This document shows, one piece after another, positions 19,939 through 27,933 of a stretch of DNA of 64,000 nt; positions within the stretch are counted from its first letter, which is position 1, and every line of letters starts with the position of its first letter. The position numbers and the translations under genes are program-made. The stretch comes from Streptomyces sp. WM6378. Its GTDB lineage: Bacteria; Actinomycetota; Actinomycetes; Streptomycetales; Streptomycetaceae. Where the stretch lies: NCBI RefSeq assembly GCF_001279695.1, contig NZ_LGDD01000292.1, positions 9,191 through 73,190 on the forward strand, in the 5' to 3' direction. The notes under the pieces were generated by a model, which searched no databases, was not told where the DNA came from, and saw only the letters and a list, made by a program, of their open reading frames with translations.

Positions 19939-20382
19939 GTGCGTACGTACAGCCCCAAGCCCGGCGACATCACTCGCCAGTGGCACGTCATTGATGCCCG
20001 GGACGTCGTCCTGGGTCGTCTGGCGACCACCGCCGCGAACCTCCTCCGGGGCAAGCACAAGCCCGTCTATGCGCCCCACATGGACATGGGTGACTTCGTC
20101 ATCATCATCAACGCCGACAAGGTTCACCTGTCCGGCAACAAGAAGACCCAGAAGATGGCCTACCGCCACTCCGGCTACCCGGGCGGCCTCCGCTCGGTGC
20201 GCTACGACGACCTCCTGGCGAACAACCCGGAGAAGGCCGTCGAGAAGGCCATCAAGGGCATGATCCCCAAGAACACCCTGGGCCGTCAGATGCTCTCGAA
20301 GCTGAAGGTCTACTCGGGCGACCAGCACCCCCACGCTGCCCAGCAGCCGGTGCCGTTCGAGATCACCCAGGTCGCGCAGTAG
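19939..20382 (+). CDS. rplM: 50S ribosomal protein L13
   Basis: L13 (147 aa) is an early 50S assembly protein. [19 protein letters not shown] start and [12 protein letters not shown] signature. GTG 19939 after GAAGG. Operon with rpsI (42 bp gap), the arrangement conserved in bacteria. Confidence 0.97.
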   Translation: MRTYSPKPGDITRQWHVIDARDVVLGRLATTAANLLRGKHKPVYAPHMDMGDFVIIINADKVHLSGNKKTQKMAYRHSGYPGGLRSVRYDDLLANNPEKAVEKAIKGMIPKNTLGRQMLSKLKVYSGDQHPHAAQQPVPFEITQVAQ

Positions 20383-20424
20383 TTCCGGCCACCCCCTAAG
20401 ACGTAAAGAAATCTGAGGAGAATC

Positions 20425-20943
20425 GTGGCCGAGACCACCGTCGAGACCCCGCTTGAGGGCGACGAGACCTACGCCGAAGTGACCACCTTCGAGTCCGAGG
20501 TGCCCGTCGAGGGCGAGTACACCTCCGAGTCGATGGCTTCCCGCTTCGGTGACCCGCAGCCGGCCGCCGGCCTGGGGCGTCGCAAGAACGCCATCGCCCG
20601 CGTCCGGATCGTTCCGGGCACCGGCAAGTGGAAGATCAACGGGCGTACGCTCGAGGACTACTTCCCGAACAAGGTCCACCAGCAGGAAGTCAACGAGCCC
20701 TTCAAGGTGCTCGAACTCGACAACCGCTACGACGTCATCGCCCGCATCTCGGGTGGCGGCGTGTCCGGTCAGGCCGGCGCCCTGCGCCTCGGCGTGGCCC
20801 GTGCGCTGAACGAGGCTGACGTGGACAACAACCGCGGCGCCCTCAAGAAGGCCGGCTTCCTCTCCCGCGACGACCGTGCGGTCGAGCGCAAGAAGGCCGG
20901 TCTCAAGAAGGCCCGCAAGGCTCCGCAGTACAGCAAGCGCTAA
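20425..20943 (+). CDS. rpsI: 30S ribosomal protein S9 with acidic N-terminal extension
   Basis: S9 (172 aa); its C-terminal KR tail (APQYSKR) reaches the P-site tRNA. Core starts at [15 protein letters not shown] (~residue 50); the ~45-residue Glu/Thr-rich N-terminal extension is absent from E. coli S9 (130 aa). GTG start after GAGGAGAATC. Confidence 0.97.
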   Translation: MAETTVETPLEGDETYAEVTTFESEVPVEGEYTSESMASRFGDPQPAAGLGRRKNAIARVRIVPGTGKWKINGRTLEDYFPNKVHQQEVNEPFKVLELDNRYDVIARISGGGVSGQAGALRLGVARALNEADVDNNRGALKKAGFLSRDDRAVERKKAGLKKARKAPQYSKR

Positions 20944-20971
20944 ATCCGCGCCTGCCTGTACGGCTTTCGTT

Positions 20972-21005
20972 CGCCCCGGCAGCACTTCTCTGTGCTGCCG
21001 GGGCG
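20972..21005 (+). terminator. Terminator after rpsI
   Basis: CGCCCCGGCAGCAC (20972-20985) pairs perfectly with GTGCTGCCGGGGCG (20992-21005), loop TTCTCT. TTCGTCT follows. Confidence 0.88.
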
Positions 21006-21048
21006 TTCGTCTATCTACCCCGCACTTTGAGGTTTTCGGAGGACAGAC

Positions 21049-22407
21049 GTGGGACGACTCTTCGGCACGGACGGCGTGCGCGGTGTCGCCAACTCGGATC
21101 TGACGGCTGAGCTCGCGCTCGGCCTGTCGGTCGCGGCGGCGCACGTGCTCGGCGAGGCGGGGACCTTTGAGGGGCATCGGCCGACCGCCGTGGTCGGTCG
21201 TGACCCCCGGGCGTCGGGAGAGTTCCTGGAGGCCGCGGTCGTCGCGGGTCTCGCGAGCGCGGGCGTGGACGTCCTGCGGGTCGGTGTGCTGCCCACCCCC
21301 GCGGTGGCGTACCTCACCGGCGTGCTGGGCGCCGACCTCGGCGTGATGCTCTCGGCCAGCCACAACGCCATGCCGGACAACGGCGTCAAGTTCTTCGCGC
21401 GCGGCGGCCACAAGCTCGCCGACGAGCTGGAGGACCGCATCGAGTCGATCTACGAGCAGCACCGCACGGGCGAGCCGTGGGAGCGCCCGACCGGCGCCGG
21501 CGTGGGCCGCGTCCGCTCGTACGACGAGGGCTTCGACCGCTACGTCGCGCACCTCATCGGGGTGCTGCCCAACCGTCTCGACGGCCTCAAGGTCGTCCTG
21601 GACGAGGCGCACGGCGCGGCCGCCCGGGTCTCGCCGGAGGCGTTCACGCGGGCCGGCGCCGAGGTCGTCACGATCGGTGCCGAGCCGGACGGGCTCAACA
21701 TCAACGACGGCTGCGGCTCCACCCACCTCGACCTCCTCAAGGCGGCCGTCGTGGAGCACGGCGCCGACCTCGGCATCGCGCACGACGGCGACGCCGACCG
21801 CTGCCTGGCCGTGGACGGCGCGGGCAACGAGGTCGACGGCGACCAGATCCTCGCGGTGCTCGCCCTCGCCATGCGCGAGGCGGGCACGCTGCGCGGCAAC
21901 ACCGTCGTCGGCACCGTCATGTCCAACCTGGGCTTCAAGATCGCCATGGAGCGCGAGGGCATCCAGCTCGTCCAGACCGCGGTCGGCGACCGCTACGTCC
22001 TGGAGTCGATGAAGGAGCACGGGTACGCGCTCGGCGGCGAGCAGTCCGGCCACGTGATCATCCTGGACCACGCGACCACCGGTGACGGCACGCTGACCGG
22101 CCTCATGCTGGCCGCCCGCGTGGCCGCTACCCGCCGTCCGCTGGCCGACCTCGCCGGGGTCATGGAGCGCCTGCCGCAGGTCCTGGTCAACGTCCCCGAC
22201 GTCGACAAGTCCCGGGTGTCCACCTCCGCCGAGCTCGGCGCGGCCGTCGCCGAGGCCGAGCGCGAGCTGGGCGCCACCGGCCGGGTGCTGCTCCGCCCCT
22301 CGGGCACCGAGCCGCTGGTCCGCGTGATGGTCGAGGCCGCGGACATCGAGCAGGCCCGCTCGGTGGCCGGCCGCCTGGCCGACGTCGTCAAGTCGGCGCT
22401 GGGCTGA
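21049..22407 (+). CDS. glmM: Phosphoglucosamine mutase
   Basis: Converts glucosamine-6-P to glucosamine-1-P for UDP-GlcNAc and peptidoglycan synthesis. 452 aa. [14 protein letters not shown] start; phosphoserine loop [12 protein letters not shown] (Ser near residue 103); metal loop [11 protein letters not shown]; phosphate-binding [12 protein letters not shown] near the C terminus. GTG 21049 after TCGGAGGACA. Works with glmS at 27.9 kb. Confidence 0.97.
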   Translation: MGRLFGTDGVRGVANSDLTAELALGLSVAAAHVLGEAGTFEGHRPTAVVGRDPRASGEFLEAAVVAGLASAGVDVLRVGVLPTPAVAYLTGVLGADLGVMLSASHNAMPDNGVKFFARGGHKLADELEDRIESIYEQHRTGEPWERPTGAGVGRVRSYDEGFDRYVAHLIGVLPNRLDGLKVVLDEAHGAAARVSPEAFTRAGAEVVTIGAEPDGLNINDGCGSTHLDLLKAAVVEHGADLGIAHDGDADRCLAVDGAGNEVDGDQILAVLALAMREAGTLRGNTVVGTVMSNLGFKIAMEREGIQLVQTAVGDRYVLESMKEHGYALGGEQSGHVIILDHATTGDGTLTGLMLAARVAATRRPLADLAGVMERLPQVLVNVPDVDKSRVSTSAELGAAVAEAERELGATGRVLLRPSGTEPLVRVMVEAADIEQARSVAGRLADVVKSALG

Positions 22408-22421
22408 GGGAGTTGGTGCTT

Positions 22422-22454
22422 GCGCCGGTCCGCCCTGTGAGGGTGGGCCGGCGC
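22422..22454. terminator. Terminator between convergent glmM and coaA
   Basis: GCGCCGG...CCC (22422-22435) pairs with GGG...CCGGCGC (22441-22454), 14 bp with two wobbles, loop TGTGA, then TTT on the + strand. Can serve glmM directly and perhaps coaA. Confidence 0.8.
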
Positions 22455-22497
22455 TTTCGCGTTTCCGGAATTTGGGGCTGCCGTCGACCGGCACAGG

Positions 22498-23487
22498 TCA
22501 GAGCTTACGGAGCGAGATCTTCTGGATCTTGTGGTCGGGGCCCTTGCGCACGACGAGGGTGGCGCGGCCGCGCGTGGGCGCCACGTTCTCCACCAGGTTG
22601 GGCCGGTTGATGGTGCGCCAGGTCGTCCGGGCGTAGTCGAGGGCCTCCTCCTCGGAGACCTGGGTGTACTTGCGGAAGTACGAGAACGGGTTCTGGAAGG
22701 CGGTCTCGCGCAGCTTGCGGAAGCGGTTGAGGTACCAGGTCTCGATGTCCTCGGTGCGCGCGTCCACGTACACGCTGAAGTCGAAGTAGTCCGCGAGGCC
22801 GACCCGGGTGCGGCCGTCCTGGCCGGGCAGGGCGGGCTGCAGGACGTTGAGGCCCTCCACGATCAGGATGTCCGGGCGGCGCACGACGAGGCGCTCGTCC
22901 GGCACGATGTCGTAGATCAGGTGCGAGTAGACGGGCGCGGTGACCTCGTCCTTGCCCGCCTTGATGTCGGCGACGAACCGGGTCAGGGCCCGGCGGTCGT
23001 ACGACTCGGGGAAGCCCTTGCGGGACATCAGGCCGCGCCGCTGGAGCTCGGCCATCGGGTACAGGAAGCCGTCGGTGGTGACCAGCTCGACCCGGGGGTG
23101 CTCGGGCCAGCGGGCGAGCAGCGCCTGGAGCAGCCGTGCCACGGTCGACTTGCCGACCGCCACGGAACCGGCGACCCCTATGACGAACGGGGTGCCGTGC
23201 TGGGTGCCGTGCCCGTTGCCCGCGTCGCCCAGGAACGTGTTGAGGGTGCCGCGCAGATTGGCGGTGGCCCCCACGTACAGGTTGAGCAGCCGGGACAGCG
23301 GCAGATAGATGTCGCGCACCTCGTCGAGGTCGATGACGTCACCGAGCCCGCGCAGCCGCTCGACCTCGTCGGCGGTCAGCGGCAGCGGCGTCTTGTCGCG
23401 CAGGGCGCTCCACTCTGCGCGCGTCAGGTCCACGTAGGGAGTCGCCTCCGGCTTGCGGTGGGCGCTCCGTGGCGGCGAAGTGATCAC
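22498..23487 (-). CDS. coaA: Pantothenate kinase type I
   Basis: Phosphorylates pantothenate, the first and controlling step of CoA synthesis. 329 aa. P-loop [20 protein letters not shown], and [11 protein letters not shown] are type-I CoaA hallmarks. GTG 23487 ([18 protein letters not shown]) fits the known actinobacterial N terminus; the frame is open further upstream without homology. Convergent to glmM. Confidence 0.95.
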   Translation of the reverse strand: MITSPPRSAHRKPEATPYVDLTRAEWSALRDKTPLPLTADEVERLRGLGDVIDLDEVRDIYLPLSRLLNLYVGATANLRGTLNTFLGDAGNGHGTQHGTPFVIGVAGSVAVGKSTVARLLQALLARWPEHPRVELVTTDGFLYPMAELQRRGLMSRKGFPESYDRRALTRFVADIKAGKDEVTAPVYSHLIYDIVPDERLVVRRPDILIVEGLNVLQPALPGQDGRTRVGLADYFDFSVYVDARTEDIETWYLNRFRKLRETAFQNPFSYFRKYTQVSEEEALDYARTTWRTINRPNLVENVAPTRGRATLVVRKGPDHKIQKISLRKL

Positions 23488-23540
23488 GGGTCCATTGTTG
23501 CGGCTGTATGACCTGCGTGGGGGGTGGGGTGGGTCACTCG

Positions 23541-23579
23541 GCCTCCCCCTCCGTCCTGAATCCGGACGGAGGGGGAGGC
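23541..23579 (-). terminator. Terminator of the propeller gene
   Basis: GCCTCCCCCTCCGTCC (23541-23556) pairs perfectly with its complement at 23564-23579; 16-bp stem, loop TGAATCC. It lies beyond the 3' end of the - strand gene ending at 23622, with a second GC-rich hairpin at about 23588-23613 nearer the gene. Confidence 0.75.
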
Positions 23580-23621
23580 GTACCGGACGGCGGGCCCCCT
23601 GGGGAGCCCGCCGGACAGGCC

Positions 23622-24746
23622 CTAGGGCAGGGACCACCAGTTGACCTGGAGGTCGGAGTCGTCGGTGATCACGAAGGCGTAGGGGCGTTGCGCCGCGTTC
23701 GGGTTGTCCTGGACCGTGATCGCTTCACCGGGGCGCTCGATGACGCGGCCCGCCGGGGTGCCCTGTGCGGCCCAGTTCCAGGCCTTGCCGTCCCACCAGT
23801 TCACATACAGCTTGGAGTCGTCGCCGATGACGAAGACGTAGGGGCGGCTGAAGGCGTTGGGGTCGTCCTTCATGGTGACGGTGCCCACGGAGTCGAGGAT
23901 GAGCCGACCGCTGGGGGCGCCCTGGGCGCTCCAGTTCCACTTTGCGCCGTCCCACCAGTTCACGTAGAGCTTCGAGTCGTAGCCCTGGACGAAGACGTAC
24001 GGCCGCTCCACCGCGGTGGGGTTGTCCTGGACGCTGATGACTCCGGCGCCCTTCTTGACCGGCTGGCCCGACGGCGCGCCCTGGTCGCTCCAGTTCCATT
24101 TGGAGCCGTCCCACCAGTTGACCCATACCCGGGAGTCGTCGGTGATCACGAAGGCGTACGGGCGGGTGAAGGCGTTCGGGTTGTCCCGCATGGTGGTGAC
24201 GCCGAGAGGGCGGGAGATGGTGCGGCTGGGCGGCGTGCCCTGGTCGCTCCAGTTCCATTTGGAGCCGTCCCACCAGTTGACCCACAGCCGGAAGTCGTCG
24301 GTGATGACGAAGACGTACGGCCGCTGCGGCGCACTGGGATTGTCCTGAACCGTGACGACCCCGGCACCTTCACGTACCAGGCGGCCGCTGGGGGTGCCCT
24401 GGTCGCTCCAGTTCCACTTGGCGCCGTCCCACCAGTTCACGTACAGCTTCGAGTCGTCGCCGATGACGAACGCGTACGGCCGCTGCGCCGCGTTCGGGCT
24501 GTCCTGGACCGTGACCGCGCCGACCTTCTCGATGATGCTGCGCCCGCTCGGCGCGCCCTGGGCACTCCAGTGCCACGCCTTGCCGTCCCACCAGTTGACG
24601 TGCAGCTTCGAGTCCAGGCCACGTACGAAGACGTACGGCCGCTGGGGTGCCTGCGGATCATCTTTCATGGTGACTGCGCCGGCCGTGGCCCGGACGCCGA
24701 CCGTGCTGGTGGGCCTCTGCTGGTCGTTCCACTGCCATGAACCCAT
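23622..24746 (-). CDS. Seven-bladed beta-propeller lectin-like repeat protein
   Basis: 374 residues built almost entirely of ~52-residue repeats: a PQRPYVFV strand, [25 protein letters not shown], then VTVQDNP. VNWWDG occurs six times complete. The last repeat stops at QVNWWSLP, and the missing WNW-DQ half is supplied by the first residues ([12 protein letters not shown]), so N and C termini should close a seventh blade. The Trp-rich pattern resembles PLL/DUF346-type sugar-binding propellers (family knowledge); sugar specificity is inference. No signal peptide is evident. ATG 24746 has GAGAGGGAAA upstream. Confidence 0.85.
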   Translation of the reverse strand: MGSWQWNDQQRPTSTVGVRATAGAVTMKDDPQAPQRPYVFVRGLDSKLHVNWWDGKAWHWSAQGAPSGRSIIEKVGAVTVQDSPNAAQRPYAFVIGDDSKLYVNWWDGAKWNWSDQGTPSGRLVREGAGVVTVQDNPSAPQRPYVFVITDDFRLWVNWWDGSKWNWSDQGTPPSRTISRPLGVTTMRDNPNAFTRPYAFVITDDSRVWVNWWDGSKWNWSDQGAPSGQPVKKGAGVISVQDNPTAVERPYVFVQGYDSKLYVNWWDGAKWNWSAQGAPSGRLILDSVGTVTMKDDPNAFSRPYVFVIGDDSKLYVNWWDGKAWNWAAQGTPAGRVIERPGEAITVQDNPNAAQRPYAFVITDDSDLQVNWWSLP

Positions 24747-25034
24747 CGGGTTTCCCTCTCCGGCCCGCGGCCCGGCGTGACACCGGCGGGGCATGCTGAG
24801 GCGTGCTCCAAGGACCCGGCACCGCGGACGGCGGCACCGGGAGGCGACAGGGACGGGGTCCGGCCGGAGTCCCGCACGGGTTGCGTGGGCGCACACTCTG
24901 GCACCGCGTTCCACGGCCTGTCACCACCGCGCGAAGGAAGGTGACGCTCCGCAGAACCGATCCGGACACGGCGGGGCTTCTCGCCCTGCCCCATGGGCAA
25001 CGCGCGCCCCTTGCGCAGGGGCGAGCGAGGGGGT
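24747..25034. other. Intergenic region, no gene recognised
   Basis: 288 bp between two - strand genes. Short frames here lack coding signal and homology. It probably holds the promoter of the propeller gene, but I see no convincing -35/-10. Confidence 0.4.
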
Positions 25035-25490
25035 TCACGGGAATGCCATCAAGTCCGGTTCTGCGTCGCCGCGTTGATGTTTCGGATCACACCAGTCGGT
25101 GGACGTCAGGCAGAGGAACATGGCCGGTCGTACGGTCCATTCGGCGATTTCTCCGGTGTGGAGGCGGAGGGTGAATCCGACGGATTCGCCGAGTCCGAGC
25201 AGGGCGCGGGCAGAAATGAATCCCTCGTCGGCCCATTGGACGGCCCGGCGCGATTCCTGAGGGGTCATGGCGAATACGTGGCCGGCGCGCAGGTCGAGGC
25301 GCAGCGCGCGGATAGCCCGGGACGCCGTGTCCAGTACGGCGCTTCGGACCAGGCGGGGTGTCTTGTCCTCGGCGGCCCGGTAGAGCAGAACCTCGTACAG
25401 GTACCTGTGCTGGATACGGGCCTCTGCGAGGGCCGGGCCCGGTGGAGCCACCCCGCTGGCTCGCTCTGATGGTGCGCGCAGTGAGTGCAT
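25035..25490 (-). CDS. Hypothetical protein
   Basis: 151 residues from ATG 25490, supported by a GGAGGGCGG sequence just upstream; the frame is open to 25721 but that extension crosses a hairpin and a likely promoter. No signal peptide or TM. The middle reads AVLDTASRAIRALRLDLRAGHVF and the end is Trp/Cys-containing (TSTDWCDPKH). Family not recognised. Confidence 0.6.
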   Translation of the reverse strand: MHSLRAPSERASGVAPPGPALAEARIQHRYLYEVLLYRAAEDKTPRLVRSAVLDTASRAIRALRLDLRAGHVFAMTPQESRRAVQWADEGFISARALLGLGESVGFTLRLHTGEIAEWTVRPAMFLCLTSTDWCDPKHQRGDAEPDLMAFP

Positions 25491-25526
25491 GGGCCGCCCT
25501 CCAGTGCGAGGTCGGGGCCGCCCTCT

Positions 25527-25558
25527 CTCTCCCCCGCCAACCGTCAGGCGGGGGAGAG
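25527..25558 (-). other. Leader hairpin upstream of the 25490 gene
   Basis: CTCTCCCCCGCC (25527-25538) pairs perfectly with GGCGGGGGAGAG (25547-25558), loop AACCGTCA. It lies 37 bp upstream of the - strand start and downstream of the candidate promoter, so it may be an attenuator in the leader. Confidence 0.55.
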
Positions 25559-25699
25559 GACGACCGCTGGCGACTCTCCCCCAACAGGCTTGATGGCGTG
25601 GAGAGTTGAGCCGCGCGGGGCTGTCGTTCCGCACATGCGCCCGGCGCGGTATCGCCCTGCGACCGTAGCGCTGGCTACAGATGCGTATCAACTGTTTGA

Positions 25700-25728
25700 C
25701 GTCTAACGAGTGAGACGGCATATGCCAA
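25700..25728 (-). promoter_or_regulatory. Candidate promoter for the 25490 gene
   Basis: On the - strand TTGGCA (25728-25723), 17-nt spacer, TAGACG (25705-25700). Good match to vegetative consensus in an AT-richer stretch. An AACGAGT/ACTCGTT inverted repeat (25705-25734) overlaps it and could be an operator. Confidence 0.5.
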
Positions 25729-25749
25729 CTCGTTGTACGGCAAGCGGAA

Positions 25750-25773
25750 GCCCCCCGTCATCAGGCGGGGGGC
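25750..25773 (-). terminator. Terminator after DUF397 gene
   Basis: GCCCCCCG (25750-25757) pairs with CGGGGGGC (25766-25773); 15 bp past the DUF397 stop on the - strand. Confidence 0.65.
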
Positions 25774-25787
25774 CGGTGGGAGCGGGG

Positions 25788-25982
25788 CTACTTCACGAAG
25801 TGGTCGAACTCGTTGGCCTGGGCGCCCAGCAGGAAAGCGCGGAGCTTCTCCCGGCTGGTGCGCACGATCACGTTGCCGTTGTCGCTCTCGCGAAGCAGGA
25901 TCTCGTCGCCGACTTCTGCGATCTCCAGGCAGTTGCCCTCCGAGTCCGTCGAGAACGAGGACTTTTGCCACGTTATTTCCAC
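25788..25982 (-). CDS. DUF397 domain protein (WhiJ/AbaA-system small partner)
   Basis: 64 residues: ITWQKSSFSTDSEGNCLEIAE, LLRESDNG, then a LRAFLLGAQANEFD tail, the standard DUF397 architecture. These small acidic proteins are encoded beside XRE regulators in Streptomyces and are thought to antagonise them. GTG 25982 chosen (GGAG just upstream); a GTG three codons earlier is possible. Starts 13 bp after the XRE stop. Confidence 0.85.
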   Translation of the reverse strand: MEITWQKSSFSTDSEGNCLEIAEVGDEILLRESDNGNVIVRTSREKLRAFLLGAQANEFDHFVK

Positions 25983-25995
25983 TGTCTCCACGCCT

Positions 25996-26847
25996 TCATG
26001 CTTGTTGTGCGATTCCGTGAATGAAGTCTCGCGACTTGGCCGGGGCCAACGATCGCTCTTCGGTGCGGTCGAGTACGGCTCGGTAGTTGGCGAGAAGGGT
26101 TTCGGCGTCCAGGAACGCCGGGCCTGTTGGGGTGTCCATCTGCACCGTATCGAGCTGCGGCACAAGGCCATAGACGTAGAGGGTGGAACTCCCCGCGTTC
26201 GGGAACCCGCCGACCGCGAACGGGATCACGCGCACGATCACGTTGTCGCGCTCGGACTCCTTGAGGAGGTGGTCGAGCTGTGCGCGGGCGACCTTTGGGC
26301 CGCCGTACTGCATGCGCAGCGCGGCTTCGTGGATGAGGAAGGTGCAGTGCAAGGGCTGGGAGCGATCGAGTACGTCGCGACGCTTGAGGCGGTGTGACAG
26401 GCGAGTGCGCAGGTCGACCGGGCTCAGCGGTGGCACCGCCTCCTCGAACACGGCACGGGCGTACTCCTCGGTCTGGAGCTGTCCGGGTACGTGCATGATC
26501 GTGACCCCGCGCAACCCGGCCGCGTTCGCTTCGAGTTCGGCCAGATCGAGTGCGCCGCTCGACAGCCGTCCGCGGTAGTCGTCCCACCAGCCCTTGACGC
26601 GTTCCTCCGCCATGGCGACCAGCGCCTCGACGTACTTGGGATCGGGGCACTGGTAGAGGGCGGCCCAACTGCGAACGCGGTCACCGCTCAAGCCGAACCG
26701 TCCCGATTCGCTGTTGCTGATCGTGGTGCGATCCGTCCCCAGGAGCCCAGCGGCGTCGGTGAGCTGTAGGCCGGCGTGCTCGCGCATCTTTCGCAGCTCT
26801 GCACCCAACCGGCGTTGCCGTGCGGTCGGAACCTTCCTCGGCGGCAT
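25996..26847 (-). CDS. XRE-family regulator with DUF5753 domain (WhiJ-like)
   Basis: 283 residues. N-terminal helix-turn-helix at ~12-66 (LGAELRKMREHAGL, TDRTTISNSESGR), followed by the ~190-residue DUF5753 domain (VPGQLQTEEYARAV, PFAVGG, LDTVQMDTPTGPAFLD). This is the WhiJ/AbaA-type regulator of Streptomyces. ATG 26847 has AAGGGGAAC upstream; the longer frame to 26904 lacks similarity. Operon with DUF397; divergent from the ATPase gene at 27092. Confidence 0.9.
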   Translation of the reverse strand: MPPRKVPTARQRRLGAELRKMREHAGLQLTDAAGLLGTDRTTISNSESGRFGLSGDRVRSWAALYQCPDPKYVEALVAMAEERVKGWWDDYRGRLSSGALDLAELEANAAGLRGVTIMHVPGQLQTEEYARAVFEEAVPPLSPVDLRTRLSHRLKRRDVLDRSQPLHCTFLIHEAALRMQYGGPKVARAQLDHLLKESERDNVIVRVIPFAVGGFPNAGSSTLYVYGLVPQLDTVQMDTPTGPAFLDAETLLANYRAVLDRTEERSLAPAKSRDFIHGIAQQA

Positions 26848-27091
26848 CTGGTTCCCCTTCTGTCGGCCCCCAGTGTGGCCCCGTACCGCAATGGTGGTCC
26901 ACAAGTTCCATGGTTTAGCTGAATAGGTACAACAGGTGAGACGGGTGCGCTACCTTCGTTCCAGCACCGCTTCGCTATGCCGGACGGCCGAAGTGCAGCC
27001 GCTGCGCGCCTAGTTGAGGCGTTCCTGGGGGCGGCCATCGCCACGGTCCGCCGGCAACGCGCGAGCTACAGCCGCGTTGGGAGAGAACGCA
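26848..27091. other. Divergent regulatory region of the WhiJ-like locus
   Basis: 244 bp separating divergent starts. The AT-richer part 26900-26945 is the likely operator/promoter zone; I could not assign a confident -35/-10 pair on either strand. Confidence 0.4.
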
Positions 27092-27562
27092 ATGACGATC
27101 GCAGCCTTAACGCCTCCCGCACCACCCGACACCGCCTCGACCAGAACCCACCGCCTCTCTACCGCCAACCGGGACACGGCCGCCCGTGAGGTCCGTTCCA
27201 TGGTGTGCGCCCTGCTCGGCGCGACCGGGCATGCGGGGCTCACGGAGTCCGCGGCCCTCTGCGTGAGCGAGGTGGTGGGCAACGTGCACCGGCACACCCG
27301 CTCCCCGTTCGTGCACGTCGTCGTGACGCTCGCCGAGGGGTACGTCGTGATCCACGTGCACGATGCCGAGCCCCAGAAGGAGCCGTGGGCAAGGGAGTTG
27401 ACCGAGGTGCGGCAGCTCGCTGACGTCCCCGTGGGCGGCTATGGGCTGTGCATCTTGCAGCAGCTCACGGACGGGTGGGGCGTGACACGGTACGGCGGAA
27501 TGTTCCCCGAATCCAAGGCCGTGTGGTTCCGCCTCGACGACGGCGGGAGGGGCGCGGCGTGA
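27092..27562 (+). CDS. ATP-binding protein, RsbW-type GHKL kinase-like
   Basis: 156 residues of the HATPase_c_2 family (anti-sigma-factor kinase fold). The N box reads SEVVGNVHRHT, the G1-like region VHDAEPQKEP and the G2-like region GGYGLCILQQL. GGGAGAGAA precedes ATG 27092. In Streptomyces such single-domain ATPases accompany XRE/DUF397 pairs; direct sigma-factor binding is not shown here. The last ~20 residues are Gly/Arg rich. Confidence 0.85.
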   Translation: MTIAALTPPAPPDTASTRTHRLSTANRDTAAREVRSMVCALLGATGHAGLTESAALCVSEVVGNVHRHTRSPFVHVVVTLAEGYVVIHVHDAEPQKEPWARELTEVRQLADVPVGGYGLCILQQLTDGWGVTRYGGMFPESKAVWFRLDDGGRGAA

Positions 27563-27639
27563 CGCGGCTCGATCGCGAGGCGGGGCGTCGGGTGCGCGGG
27601 CCTGGGTGACGAGGCGTCAGGTTCAGCGCCGCGCGGCGC

Positions 27640-27795
27640 GTGTCGGGCTGCGTTCTGCGCCACACCTGCGCCGCGACACCGCTGGAAGCGGGGGAGCCGC
27701 CCGTTCTCGTGGCAAGGTGGCTCGGTCATGAGGACCCGGACTTCACCCGCGGGTACGTGCGCGAGCGGACGCGGACGTACATGCGCGTGATGGCC
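27640..27795 (+). pseudogene. Remnant of a tyrosine recombinase C terminus
   Basis: The frame encodes LRHTCAATPLEAGEPP, VARWLGHEDPDFT and RGYV in order: the catalytic Arg-His box, the LGH box and the Tyr position of a phage/plasmid integrase. No N-terminal or core-binding part precedes it. It runs in frame into glmS but lies 130+ bp upstream of the GlmS start. Suggests an old excised or decayed integrative element next to the accessory genes at 23.6-27.6 kb. Confidence 0.55.
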
Positions 27796-27933
27796 GGACT
27801 CGGGCACTCGTGGCCTCGAAGCGCTCGATGCGTGGGTCGGCGGGAGTTGGAGCTCCCTGCCGGCTCCCAGCGGGTGTCAGGGGCGGTAAGTGACACCTTA
27901 AGTCGCTGGTCGGGCGGCCATGGAGGGGTTTCT

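Noticed and set aside
23640..24740. CRISPR-like array suggested by ~156-bp periodic sequence
   Set aside because: Periodicity is coding repeats of the propeller protein, in frame, without short palindromic repeats or spacers.
27796..27933. glmS ribozyme or riboswitch upstream of glmS
   Set aside because: No glmS ribozyme-like core seen; the element is known mainly from Firmicutes.
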